Positions 26,307-35,489 of a stretch of 64,000 nucleotides of DNA are shown piece after piece. Under the pieces are notes generated by a model. That model saw nothing but the letters and a program-made list of their open reading frames with translations, was not told where the DNA came from and ran no database searches. The translations under genes and the position numbers were made by a program. This stretch comes from Armatimonadota bacterium. Lineage in GTDB: Bacteria > Armatimonadota > Fimbriimonadia > Fimbriimonadales > Fimbriimonadaceae. Numbering within the stretch: the stretch's first letter is position 1; each line of letters opens with the position of its first letter. Location: assembly GCA_018268375.1 (NCBI GenBank), contig JAFDWS010000002.1, forward strand, positions 806,001 through 870,000. The letters are read 5' to 3'.

Positions 26307-28556
26307 ATGAAGATCTCTTGGCCATGCGGGCTCGCCCTGGGGCTCGTGGCAATCGCACACGTCTCTTTCGCCCAACCGCCAAAGGTTTGGCGCAGCACCG
26401 GCATCGGCGGAGGTGGAGCTTTCTTCGCCCCCTCCTTCAGCCCCTACGACTCCAACTCGCTCGCAGTCAGCAGCGATATGAGCGACCAGTTCAGATCAGC
26501 GAACTTCGGCAAGTCGTGGACGACGACGCCGTTCACCCGGCTTGTCACCGGTCGCAACGCGCCGAAGATCCAATACACGAGCGACCCGTTCGTCCAGTAC
26601 ACGCTCGACTTTCGGGGCGACGCAGGCTATCCGGTCAAGTCCCTTGACGGTGGAGCGACGTGGGCCCCGTTGCTGACAGACCCGACTGGACACGACGCGT
26701 GGAACATCGTCGCCGACCCCAACAACACGAACAAAGTTTATGTTTGTTCTTACAGCGACCTCTACCTTTCTAACGATGGGGGACTCACGTTTACCCACAA
26801 GTACACAGCGCAGGGAGGCGGAGGTGTGGCGATCGGCGGTTCGTTTTTCGATGGAAACCTCGAAGTCCTTGGCACAAACGACGGCCTGCTCGTTTCCACC
26901 GATGGCGGACAGACCCTCGCTTTGACATCGACGCCAGGGATCCCCACGAGCCAGGCCATCGTTAGCTTTGCAGGGGCCAAATCGGGTGCGACGACCCGGT
27001 TCTTCGTCGTGACGCTTGGCTCTGGCGACGTGTACTCGGGTGTCCAAGGGGACGACTACTTCAGCTATCAAGGCGTGTACTCGCTGGATTGGGGCTCTGG
27101 CAGTTGGATCCCAAGAACCAACGGCATCGCCGCCGGGCAGTACCCGTTCTTCGTCGCGATGGCGAGAAACGACGTCAACACGGCCTACCTCGGCGGCAGT
27201 TCGAACGGCTATCCGATGGTGTTGAAGACCACCAACGCAGGATCGTCATGGACGGCCAACCTCTTCCCCCAAGGGAACGCGAACGTGGTCACGGGGTGGC
27301 AGGGGAGCGGCGGTGACCGTGACTGGGGCTACGCGGAACTGTGCTTCGGCCTTGCCGTAGCCCCGACCGACTCGACCCGAGTGGCGTTCACCGATTACGG
27401 CTTCGTGCACCTCACAGCGAACGGCGGCGCCTCGTGGCGACAAGCGTACGTCGACCAGGCGACCGAGAACCCGGCTGGCCAGTCCACGCCCAAAGGCAAG
27501 GCTTATCGCGGTGTCGGCCTAGAGGACACGAGCGCCTGGTGGGTGGCCTGGGCAGACGCCAACGCAGTCTGGGCTTCGTTCTCCGACATTAGGGGCATTC
27601 GTTCGACCGATGGCGGCAACAACTGGGCGTTCAATTACTCTGGACACACCCTCAATGCCTCTTACCAAGTCGTCGTCCATCCCTCCACGGGGACGATGTT
27701 CATGGCAGCCTCTTCGGTCCACGACCTCTATGAGAGCACTTACCTCACCGACGCTCGGATCGATGGAGGCAGCGGCAGTGTTCTTTTCAGCACGGACAAG
27801 GGCGCAACCTGGCGATCACTGGGCAGCACGATCACGAAACCCGTCGTTTGCCTGGCTCTCGATCCGACCAACGCGAACCGGCTTTATGCGAGCGTCGTGA
27901 ACAGTGCCACCGGCGGGGTCTATGTCTGCAACAACATTGGCTCCGGCCAGAGCGCGACATGGACGAAGTTGCCCAACCCGCCCCGGACCGAAGGACACCC
28001 GTTCAACCTCAAGGTTCTGAACGACGGGACGCTTGTCGCAACCTACTCGGGCCGGAGAACGACCGTCTTTACTGCCAGTAGTGGCGTCTTCGTGAGCTCA
28101 AACGGGGGCCAGACCTGGGCCGACCGCTCTCACCCGAACATGCAGTACTGGACAAAGGACATCACGATTGATCCTTTCGACCCTAACCAGAACAAGTGGT
28201 ACGTGGGAGTCTATTCAGGATGGGGAGGGCCGCCGAACGGAACCGGCGGGCTCTACCGATCACTCGATCGCGGCCAGTCCTGGACCCGTATCAATGCCTT
28301 GGACAGGGTTGGGTCTTGCACGTTCAATCCGCGAAACGCCAACGAGCTCTATTTGACGACCGAGACAGACGGGCTATGGTGGTCCTTCAATGCGCAGGCG
28401 ATGAACCCGACCTTCAAGCTCGTGGGAAGTTATCCCTTTAGGCAGCCAGAGCGAGTGTTCTTCAACCCATACAAGAACGGCGAGGTGTGGGTCACAAGTT
28501 TCGGCAACGGGCTACGGGTCGGCACGGAGCTGAGTTCGCAACAGCCCGTGCCCTGA
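26307..28556 (+). CDS. Secreted BNR/Asp-box beta-propeller protein (sialidase/Vps10-like fold)
   Basis: 749 residues from ATG 26307, with signal peptide MKISWPCGLALGLVAIAHVSFA. At least nine Asp-box turns (S-x-D-G/N-G-x-x-W) are seen: KSLDGGATW, LSNDGGLTF, VSTDGGQTL, TTNAGSSW, TANGGASW, STDGGNNW, STDKGATW, SSNGGQTW, SLDRGQSW. This fits one or two large propellers as in GH74 xyloglucanases or sortilin-like proteins. The catalytic Asp pair of GH74 cannot be assigned with confidence. Monocistronic, 72 bases after the tRNA. Role probably extracellular glycan binding or hydrolysis, unproven. Confidence 0.75.
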   Translation: MKISWPCGLALGLVAIAHVSFAQPPKVWRSTGIGGGGAFFAPSFSPYDSNSLAVSSDMSDQFRSANFGKSWTTTPFTRLVTGRNAPKIQYTSDPFVQYTLDFRGDAGYPVKSLDGGATWAPLLTDPTGHDAWNIVADPNNTNKVYVCSYSDLYLSNDGGLTFTHKYTAQGGGGVAIGGSFFDGNLEVLGTNDGLLVSTDGGQTLALTSTPGIPTSQAIVSFAGAKSGATTRFFVVTLGSGDVYSGVQGDDYFSYQGVYSLDWGSGSWIPRTNGIAAGQYPFFVAMARNDVNTAYLGGSSNGYPMVLKTTNAGSSWTANLFPQGNANVVTGWQGSGGDRDWGYAELCFGLAVAPTDSTRVAFTDYGFVHLTANGGASWRQAYVDQATENPAGQSTPKGKAYRGVGLEDTSAWWVAWADANAVWASFSDIRGIRSTDGGNNWAFNYSGHTLNASYQVVVHPSTGTMFMAASSVHDLYESTYLTDARIDGGSGSVLFSTDKGATWRSLGSTITKPVVCLALDPTNANRLYASVVNSATGGVYVCNNIGSGQSATWTKLPNPPRTEGHPFNLKVLNDGTLVATYSGRRTTVFTASSGVFVSSNGGQTWADRSHPNMQYWTKDITIDPFDPNQNKWYVGVYSGWGGPPNGTGGLYRSLDRGQSWTRINALDRVGSCTFNPRNANELYLTTETDGLWWSFNAQAMNPTFKLVGSYPFRQPERVFFNPYKNGEVWVTSFGNGLRVGTELSSQQPVP

Positions 28557-28618
28557 TTGAACGCTCTGGACGTCGCGGCCGTCTCTTCTTCGTGCCATAA
28601 CGGTGCGCAGGAGGACGA

Positions 28619-29176
28619 ATGTTTCCGCTTATTGGTGCCCTGACGTCGATCGTCGCCCATCTGACCGCTCCCCAGCCCTTCGTCATCCAGTATGTGGGCG
28701 AGGCGGCCGGACTCCAAGTCCGTGTTTGCCTTGACGGTCGCAAGGTCGAAACTTGCTATGCGGGCAAACTCTTGTTCAGAGACAAGGACAGGTCATGGAG
28801 CTCGGTTTGTGCTGCCGTCCGTGCCCCGGTCGGACGCAGACAAGCTTACGTAGTTCAGGCTCTGAATAGTTCGCGCGGACAGGCGAACGTCAAGTTGGCC
28901 GGTGCGATCGTGGCCAAGTGGTTCGATCAAGCACAGACGCCGGCTCAATGCGCCGGACTTCAATTAGCCGTCTGGGAGGCGATCGAGGACGGCGGAAGCA
29001 GGGCTGACTTTGGTTCAGGACACTTCATGGCCCAGGCCAGCACCGAAGCCTTACAGTTCGCGATGATGGCGTACCAAGACCCCGGCGGAGACACGTCGGG
29101 CTCGGCCTACTTGAAGACGACCGACAAAGGCAGTGGTGGCGGGCAATCGCAAATGACGCCTTTCACGCGCACTTGA
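28619..29176 (+). CDS. Secreted protein resembling thioester-type surface domains
   Basis: 185 residues after a strong AGGAGG ribosome site. The N-terminus (MFPLIGALTSIVAHLTAPQP) may be a signal peptide. SVCAAVRAP (Cys64) and CAGLQLAVWEAIEDGG (Gln115) resemble the Cys and the Q-x-A-x-W motif of thioester domains found in bacterial adhesins and PEP-CTERM proteins. No sorting tail is present. The fold and any internal thioester are inference; otherwise hypothetical. Confidence 0.55.
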   Translation: MFPLIGALTSIVAHLTAPQPFVIQYVGEAAGLQVRVCLDGRKVETCYAGKLLFRDKDRSWSSVCAAVRAPVGRRQAYVVQALNSSRGQANVKLAGAIVAKWFDQAQTPAQCAGLQLAVWEAIEDGGSRADFGSGHFMAQASTEALQFAMMAYQDPGGDTSGSAYLKTTDKGSGGGQSQMTPFTRT

Positions 29177-29221
29177 ATCGCCGACCGCCTTGTGGCCGCA
29201 CTCGTGTTACACTGCAGCGCA

Positions 29222-30535
29222 ATGAAACGCATTCTTCTCGCATGCTTCCTCGCCTTGGCGGCGAGTTGGAGCTTAGCCCAGACTGCCGATGACGCCAAGG
29301 CTGTTATCGCCAAGGCGAACAAGATCCGCAGCGACGCCGCAGCGGACCGTGCAGCCGGCAAGACTGTCATTCCCCAAGAGGTCAATGACAAGGTCAAGGC
29401 GGTCTACGAAGAAGCCCTCAAGACTATCGACCCGGGCAAGATCGCATCGAAAGACGCTTACGAGTGGGCGCGGATCTTCCAGATGGCCGGCCGGTCGAAG
29501 GAGTGTTGCGACCTCGCCAAGCGGTTCCTTGAGACAGGGCCCGCAGACCAAGAGCGCTACCAAGCCATGTCGCTCATGGCGCAGTCCTGCAACGCCTTAG
29601 GCGAAGCCGACATGCTTGCGATGACGCTGCAAGACATTCCCGTACCGAACTGGCAAGCATCCAGTTCGCTTGCGTCGATGACTACGAACGTCTACGTCGA
29701 CACGATCTACGAGAAGCAAGGGCTGCTCGCTGCGATGAATACGCTCGAGGCGGTCGAGAAGAAGATGGTGCTTGAGGATCCCAAGGACTATGCGAAGCGC
29801 ATGCTGGACTTGGAGAAGGCGCGCGCGAAGGGCCAAGCGACGGCCAAGCCCGACGCAGACCGCCTCAGGGAGCTAGAAGCCCTCGGCGTCCAAGCCAATG
29901 AGTCCCAAGCGTTCGTCTTCGCCAACAAGCGCGCCGAGTTGCTCAAGGATGCCGGTAAGAAGGACGAGGCGATCAACACGCTGACAGCGGCGATCAACAA
30001 AATGACGGCCGGAACTCCAGCGCAGAAGCGCGCGAAGATGGCGTTGACCCAAATGACCTTGCCGGGAGTGATCGCGCCCGCGCTCAACGTCGAGCGATCG
30101 TACGGATCGTTCAAGGGCCTTGATGCACTCAAGGGCAAAGTGGTCATCGTTGACTTTTTCGCCCACTGGTGCGGCCCATGCATCGCCTCTTTCCCCGACA
30201 TGGAGCAGATGTACTCCGATCTGCACGGCAAGGGCCTTGAGGTCGTTGGCTTGACCACGTACTACGGCTACTACCAGGCCGAAAACGTTCAGGCCCGAGA
30301 TATGCCGAAGGACACAGAGTTCGGCAAGATGAAGGACTTTATCGCCGACCATAAGATTCCTTGGCAAGTCGTCTACGGCGATCGGTCAAACTTCGAGGCT
30401 TACGGCATCTCGGGCATCCCGACCACGATCCTCATCGATAGAAACGGCGTGGTGCACGAAGTCCACGTGGGATACAGCCCGGAGAGCTTCAAAGCCTTCC
30501 GTGCAGAAGTCGAAAAACTCGTCAACGGCAAGTGA
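29222..30535 (+). CDS. TlpA-like thioredoxin-fold lipid-free periplasmic protein with helical N-terminal domain
   Basis: 437 residues from ATG 29222. Signal peptide MKRILLACFLALAASWSLA. Residues 20-290 are helical and TPR-like (EEALKTIDPGKIASKDAYEWARIF, KRFLETGPADQERYQAMSL). Residues 300-437 are a TlpA/ResA thioredoxin domain with the redox site FFAHWCGPCIASFP and the cis-Pro segment GISGIPTTILIDRNG. Probably a periplasmic thiol-disulfide oxidoreductase. Ends at a strong bidirectional terminator. Confidence 0.88.
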   Translation: MKRILLACFLALAASWSLAQTADDAKAVIAKANKIRSDAAADRAAGKTVIPQEVNDKVKAVYEEALKTIDPGKIASKDAYEWARIFQMAGRSKECCDLAKRFLETGPADQERYQAMSLMAQSCNALGEADMLAMTLQDIPVPNWQASSSLASMTTNVYVDTIYEKQGLLAAMNTLEAVEKKMVLEDPKDYAKRMLDLEKARAKGQATAKPDADRLRELEALGVQANESQAFVFANKRAELLKDAGKKDEAINTLTAAINKMTAGTPAQKRAKMALTQMTLPGVIAPALNVERSYGSFKGLDALKGKVVIVDFFAHWCGPCIASFPDMEQMYSDLHGKGLEVVGLTTYYGYYQAENVQARDMPKDTEFGKMKDFIADHKIPWQVVYGDRSNFEAYGISGIPTTILIDRNGVVHEVHVGYSPESFKAFRAEVEKLVNGK

Positions 30536-30540
30536 CAGCA

Positions 30541-30571
30541 AAAGGGGGCTGGCCCGACGCCAGCCCCCTTT
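30541..30571. terminator. Bidirectional Rho-independent terminator
   Basis: Perfect 13-bp stem (AAAGGGGGCTGGC at 30541-30553, GCCAGCCCCCTTT at 30559-30571) with loop CCGAC, then GCCCTTTTC. Shared by the convergent TlpA-like and DUF1579 genes. Confidence 0.9.
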
Positions 30572-30584
30572 GCCCTTTTCGGCA

Positions 30585-31097
30585 TTACTGCTTCTTCAGT
30601 TTGCCTTCAGCGGCCTTGGTCCACTTGTCGCCTTCTTTGAACTCAAGGACGAATGCTATCTCCGTGTCGCTCAGCTTCTTCATCGTCCCGCGGCCGACCA
30701 TCGTGTCGCCCATAACCGTCCACGGCTCGCTGGTCGAAACAAAGGTGTCACCGGTCAACTGGCCCTTCTCGATGCGAGGATCGGACGAGAAATTGGTGAA
30801 CGTCCAAGACTTGTAGCACTTCTCCTTGGCGTCCCAGCCCACGTAACCGTTCTCGACCATTTTCATGCCTTGCATGTCCATGACTGTGTCGACACGGGCG
30901 AACATTCCTTCCATCTTGCCCGTGACGGTCATGTCGGCGTCCATCTCCATTCCCTGCATGTTCATGTGGACCGATCCTTTCCAAGTCCCGAACATCCAAG
31001 AGAGCTTGCCGAGTTCCTCTGGCGGCGCCATGTCTTGTGCAGGCGCCAAAGCGGCGAGGGCCAGTAACGCAAGGCCGTACATCGAGCGCGTCATCAT
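30585..31097 (-). CDS. DUF1579-like secreted protein
   Basis: 170 residues with a signal peptide (SMYGLALLALAALAPAQ). The core LGKLSWMFGTWKGSVHMNMQ, then YVGWDAKEKCYKSWTF and FKEGDKWTKAAEGKLKK, match the DUF1579 lipocalin-like beta-barrel family of unknown function. Methionine-rich stretch MNMQGMEMDADMT near residue 45. It has its own short leader and ends at the shared terminator. Confidence 0.75.
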   Translation of the reverse strand: MMTRSMYGLALLALAALAPAQDMAPPEELGKLSWMFGTWKGSVHMNMQGMEMDADMTVTGKMEGMFARVDTVMDMQGMKMVENGYVGWDAKEKCYKSWTFTNFSSDPRIEKGQLTGDTFVSTSEPWTVMGDTMVGRGTMKKLSDTEIAFVLEFKEGDKWTKAAEGKLKKQ

Positions 31098-31120
31098 AAC
31101 CGCCTGATTTTAGACCAGCC

Positions 31121-33319
31121 TTACGATTGGGGCGGTTTGGTGGCGTTGCCCATTCCCATTTGGATGAGCGGACCAAGCCCTTCCTTGAAGTAGTCCATCA
31201 TCACCTTGGCGCGGTCCATGAACGACTTTGGGAGACCGTCCTTACCAACAATCGGGGCCTTCGCGTCGATGCGGTTGTCGGTCAAGGCGTGATCCTGGCG
31301 CACATCAGGCGCAACGTGGAGCGTGAACAACATCTCGTCCCTGTCCCCGACCTGGAACTTGTCGAATTTAGGAAGAAACCCGGATGCTTGGGCCATTTCC
31401 GGGGTGTCCAACATGCCCCAGAACATCCCGGTCTCTTCGGGGCCCATCGCACTCATAAGGCTCGCAAATCCGGAAGTTTCGCCAGCGGGCATAACGAAGT
31501 TCCCTGAGTTGACCGTGAGCGTCACGGTGCCCTGCATCGGAAGCCCGTTGGGAATCAACTCTGTCGGCTCTTGGCGGAAGTCATCGATCGAGCCGTTGCC
31601 CGCGTTGCTTGCAAACATGAGGAAACCGATCGGCCGCTGCGGTGGAGCCGCTCCCACCTGAAACCGGCAGCCTGCGCCATAAACCATCTGATTCACCGAG
31701 GCCTTGCCAAGTGGCGTCAGAGAACTGAAGAGGAGTGCGCTCCCACCCTTTAGTGAGGCCCTCTGAGAGGCGTTAAGTGTCGAATAGAGCCGCAGCACCT
31801 CCCATTGGCTCGGATCGAACACGGTCATGATGATCGATGAGCAGAGCACGACCACGTGCCCAAGAGCGGCCGGTGTGCGGGTCAAAGGCGGATTGTTCGA
31901 AGCATATGTGGCGATGTCATCGAGGCTGGGGATCACTTTGCTGTGGGCGCTCCTCAGGAACACTCCCAGGGCGGCGCGATCCAGTCGATTGCGTCGACTT
32001 GCGGAGGGATCGCTTGGCCGGATTTCGAGCCAACCGCCTGCGTCAGAGACGGTCAATGCCTCGTTCGTCTTCAACTGAGAGAACACAGAGGCAAGGTTCT
32101 GATCCTTGCCCATCATCTGACCTTCTATGCTCACCGCATTGTCGGGCAAACACGCTGCGACGTTCCACTTCTTAGCCGCCGCCACAGCCAAAATGCCCTC
32201 GGCAACGTCGAAGGACAACGGATCCCGCGTCTCGGGATGAAGGAGAGCCGCGACGAGTTCTTCGCTCGGCTTCTTCCGGCCGCCCATTTCCATGACGTTC
32301 GTGGCCTTTAGGAACTCGGTTGTCAGGGCAGACCGCTCGAACGCCTTGCTCAGTTCCGGATCTTGCGGCTCTTTCTTAACGGGCTCCTTGCCTCCCTCCG
32401 CCGGCTCGTCCACTGCCTGAACCGGGGCGGAGTCAAAGAAGGAGCCTCCCAACGTATGCTCAATTGAGACCAGCACCTTTCCTTTGGCGTCAAAAAGCCG
32501 TGCCGTTAGGTTGAGACCCGAATCGTCCATCCCGGCGAAGCTCCGTCTTTCAATCACCAACAAGATCTTTGCGACCGGCTCAGTGATCTTCGTCGGAGGT
32601 TTGGGCATCTCGATGCCCAGCAGCTCGGTCGCCTTTCGAATCTTCTCGAGTTGCTCATTGTCAATGCCCTCGAGTTCATTGCGGGTGCCGGCGGTCTTGT
32701 TGTGCTCGACGACGACGCCTGCCACCAAATCGTTTAAGTTCCGTCCACCCAGCGGTCGCTGCATGACGTTCGGCACCGTCGAATACACCACACGGCCACC
32801 GTCTTGGATGGCGGCGAGATCGTTCGCGCGCAGCCCCTGCGCCAAGGCGGAGAGAAGCTTCATCTGCGCGCTCGCCACATAGCCGATGCTCTCTTCACTT
32901 TCCCCTTGGTCACCTTCGACCTTCGGCTGTTTCGCTTTCGGCTTGTCCTTAGCCAGCTCCGCCAAATTGGCAAGGCCCTCTTGAAGCCTCTTCGCCCTGT
33001 TGGAGAGGGCTGTTCGCTCTTCCTCTCTTTGCTTGGCGACGTCCGCAGTCAGGAGTTCGGTGCCGTCGGCCTGGGGCGACCAAGTGCCCGAGACCGCCTT
33101 CGCGATCCGTGTTTTCACCTCATCGACGGTCGAACCCTGAAACCTGAGGACGACGATCTCCCGGCCTACTTGGGCGCTAGCCTTCAAGACCGTCCCCGAC
33201 TGTTTCGAGAGCTCTTCAAGTGCCTTGGAGAGAGGGACGGCGGTCGTCTCGTAGTCGAGAACGGGCCGTACAGGCGTGTGCAGAGCGGCACAACAGACCA
33301 CGGATAAGAGGAGGCTCAT
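31121..33319 (-). CDS. Large secreted hypothetical protein with secretin/STN-like N-terminus
   Basis: 732 residues. Signal-like start (SLLLSVVCCAALHTP). Residues 20-75 (ETTAVPLSKALEELSKQSGTVLKAS and VLRFQGSTVDEVKTRIAKAV) look like an STN/secretin short domain. A charged linker at about 100-140 (KPKAKQPKVEGDQGESEESI) is followed by a mixed domain without a recognised motif; a second STN-like stretch GILAVAAAKKWNVAACLPDNAVSIEG occurs near residue 375. No outer-membrane secretin core is present. Function unknown. Confidence 0.6.
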   Translation of the reverse strand: MSLLLSVVCCAALHTPVRPVLDYETTAVPLSKALEELSKQSGTVLKASAQVGREIVVLRFQGSTVDEVKTRIAKAVSGTWSPQADGTELLTADVAKQREEERTALSNRAKRLQEGLANLAELAKDKPKAKQPKVEGDQGESEESIGYVASAQMKLLSALAQGLRANDLAAIQDGGRVVYSTVPNVMQRPLGGRNLNDLVAGVVVEHNKTAGTRNELEGIDNEQLEKIRKATELLGIEMPKPPTKITEPVAKILLVIERRSFAGMDDSGLNLTARLFDAKGKVLVSIEHTLGGSFFDSAPVQAVDEPAEGGKEPVKKEPQDPELSKAFERSALTTEFLKATNVMEMGGRKKPSEELVAALLHPETRDPLSFDVAEGILAVAAAKKWNVAACLPDNAVSIEGQMMGKDQNLASVFSQLKTNEALTVSDAGGWLEIRPSDPSASRRNRLDRAALGVFLRSAHSKVIPSLDDIATYASNNPPLTRTPAALGHVVVLCSSIIMTVFDPSQWEVLRLYSTLNASQRASLKGGSALLFSSLTPLGKASVNQMVYGAGCRFQVGAAPPQRPIGFLMFASNAGNGSIDDFRQEPTELIPNGLPMQGTVTLTVNSGNFVMPAGETSGFASLMSAMGPEETGMFWGMLDTPEMAQASGFLPKFDKFQVGDRDEMLFTLHVAPDVRQDHALTDNRIDAKAPIVGKDGLPKSFMDRAKVMMDYFKEGLGPLIQMGMGNATKPPQS

Positions 33320-33372
33320 ATCACTCCTACGATACTGCTTCTACAAAGCGTTGCGAAGGCGCATGGCCGAAA

Positions 33373-33990
33373 CTAGGCGAGGCTGCGCCACAAGTACCAA
33401 CAGGCGACAGTCCGCCAGGGCCGCCATGCGGCGGCTAATTCCTCCATCTCCTTTGGCTTCGGCTGGGCGGCCAGGCCGAATTGCGCCTGCACTGCTTTGC
33501 GGATGCCAAGGTCGCCGGTCGGCAGGACGTCAGGGTGGCCGAGCCCGAACATAAGGAACATATCTACCGTCCAGGGCCCGATGCCGTCGATCTGCACGAG
33601 CCGTTCGCGGATTTGTTCGTCCGTCATCGATTCGAAGGCCATGGCCGAGAGGCCCTCCTCGCTGAAGTGGCGGGCGAGATCCTTCACGTACCTGGTCTTC
33701 GCCCAGGAGAATCCAGCGTCTCGAAAAACCTGAGCATCGGCACGTAGCAGATCGGCCGGCTCTGGCAAGTCTCCACCATACAGACCAAGGAACCGTTCCC
33801 AAATGCTCCTCGCCGATTTGGTGGAGAGCTGTTGAGAGACGATAGAGTGGACCAAGTAATGAAAGGGCCCTTCCGTAGGAGATCGGTCGATCACGCCAAA
33901 CTGAGCAATGAGCGGGCCGATGATGGGATCGCTGGTCAGTGCCGACAGTGCTCCACTGATGTCAATCGACCGAGCCGTAGGGTCATTCAA
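33373..33990 (-). CDS. DNA-3-methyladenine glycosylase II-like (HhH-GPD)
   Basis: 205 residues. Excises alkylated purines from DNA. HhH-GPD domain: YLVHSIVSQQLSTKSARSIW near residue 45, then LVQIDGIGPWTVDMFLMFGLG with the helix-hairpin-helix and LPTGDLGIRKAV with the catalytic Asp. Close in length to short AlkA/Mpg2 forms that lack the N-terminal TATA-binding-like domain. Start overlaps the end of the aminopeptidase gene by eight bases, so they form one operon. Confidence 0.88.
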   Translation of the reverse strand: MNDPTARSIDISGALSALTSDPIIGPLIAQFGVIDRSPTEGPFHYLVHSIVSQQLSTKSARSIWERFLGLYGGDLPEPADLLRADAQVFRDAGFSWAKTRYVKDLARHFSEEGLSAMAFESMTDEQIRERLVQIDGIGPWTVDMFLMFGLGHPDVLPTGDLGIRKAVQAQFGLAAQPKPKEMEELAAAWRPWRTVACWYLWRSLA

Positions 33991-35428
33991 CCGGGCGCCC
34001 CGACAAGAACTCCGCGAGCAGGCGGACTCCGAAACCAGTGGGGCCGACCACGAAAAGACCCTTGTCGGCGTCCGATCCTGAAGTGCCAGCGATGTCCAAG
34101 TGGGCCCAGGGCACTCCAGGAGCCACGAAGTTCGTCAGAAACGTCGCTCCCATCACGGGGTGGGCTCCCTTGCTTGCTGCAGAATTGACGATATCTGCAA
34201 CTTCGGAATTCAAAATCTCATTGTATTCGGTGTCTAGGGGAAGGCGCCAGACTCGCTCTCCCGACCGCTTCCCGGCCTCGTCTAACTGTCTTGCGAGTGC
34301 CTCGTCGTTCGCGAAGAGGCCCGCAAAGACCTTGCCCAAAGCAATGACGACCCCGCCGGTCAAAGTCGCAAGGTCGACGATGCAAGCAGGGTCTTCGCGT
34401 TCGCAGGCCCATGCGAGGCCGTCCGCTAAGACGAGCCGACCTTCGGCGTCGGTGTTCGTCACTTCGACGGTCACGCCGTTGCGGTAGGTGATCACGTCGT
34501 CCATGCGGAAAGCGTTGTCGCTGATCGAGTTTTCGGCCGCGACGAGGATCCCGACGACAGGAAAAGCAGGCATGAGTTGGGTCGCCACCCAATGCATGGC
34601 TCCGACAACCGCGCACCCGCCCGCCTTGTCGCCCTTCATCCCTTTCATGCCGTCTCTCGTCTTGATCGCAAGGCCACCCGTATCGTAAGTGATGGTCTTC
34701 CCGATCAGGACGACCGGCTTCCCCGTCGCACCTGTCGGGCGATACTCCATGCGAACAAAGCGAGGCTTGTTCTCGGAAGCCTTGCCGACATTGATCAGGC
34801 CCGCCATTCGCTCGTCCTCAAGCCGCTGGCCTTCCCAGACGTCGACCTTTACCCCCTCACTTTCGAGCGAGCGTGCCTGATCTGCCATCCAGGCGGGCGT
34901 CGCGATGTTCGGTGGGGTAGCGACCAAAGACCGAGCGAGATTGGCGGATTCCGCTAGTGCGAGACCCTTTACCAAGGCGCGGTTCGGTGTGTCCTCGCTA
35001 CACCAAGCATCCAGCGCAACGAGTCCTTTATCCGCTGTGCCTGAGCCTTTGTAAGCGGCCATCCGCCACGAAAGGAGTCCGAGCGCCTCTCCTGCCGCCA
35101 TGCCGACATCACCGTCCTCCTCTACAATGTCGAAGACCACACCCTCGATTCGGGCCGCCGACAATCTCCTGGCGACCGCCGCCATCGCCTTTCTCAATGG
35201 CTGGTTGCCCGTCATACCAGCCCGTCTGCCGAGGGACACCAGGAACGTCCGAGGACTCCCCAAAGGGGAAACATCAAGCACTTGCCCGATGTCGCCGGTG
35301 AACTCCTTTCGTCGCACCGCCTCCTGGAGCTCGTTCGGCCAAGTCACGGGAACGTCGTCATCGGAGAACCATGGGACAACAACGGCCTCGACGACAACAG
35401 GCTGACGGTGTGCGACGGACAGGAACAT
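33983..35428 (-). CDS. pepA: Leucyl aminopeptidase (M17)
   Basis: 481 residues, normal for PepA. Cytosolic enzyme with two metal ions that removes N-terminal residues. Metal and catalytic motifs: VLIGKTITYDTGGLAIKT, MKGMKGDKAGG, and the M17 signature NTDAEGRLVLADGLAWA; then DLATLTGGVVIALG near the C-terminus. Upstream gene of a pair with the DNA glycosylase. It is divergent from the nucleotide cyclase, with 61 bases between the starts. Confidence 0.93.
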   Translation of the reverse strand: MFLSVAHRQPVVVEAVVVPWFSDDDVPVTWPNELQEAVRRKEFTGDIGQVLDVSPLGSPRTFLVSLGRRAGMTGNQPLRKAMAAVARRLSAARIEGVVFDIVEEDGDVGMAAGEALGLLSWRMAAYKGSGTADKGLVALDAWCSEDTPNRALVKGLALAESANLARSLVATPPNIATPAWMADQARSLESEGVKVDVWEGQRLEDERMAGLINVGKASENKPRFVRMEYRPTGATGKPVVLIGKTITYDTGGLAIKTRDGMKGMKGDKAGGCAVVGAMHWVATQLMPAFPVVGILVAAENSISDNAFRMDDVITYRNGVTVEVTNTDAEGRLVLADGLAWACEREDPACIVDLATLTGGVVIALGKVFAGLFANDEALARQLDEAGKRSGERVWRLPLDTEYNEILNSEVADIVNSAASKGAHPVMGATFLTNFVAPGVPWAHLDIAGTSGSDADKGLFVVGPTGFGVRLLAEFLSGRPVE

Positions 35429-35489
35429 CGTCCCTCATTTTGCACGTGCAACTCTGATCGTCGTGAGCCAGTAGAATCGTCCGGGGCTC

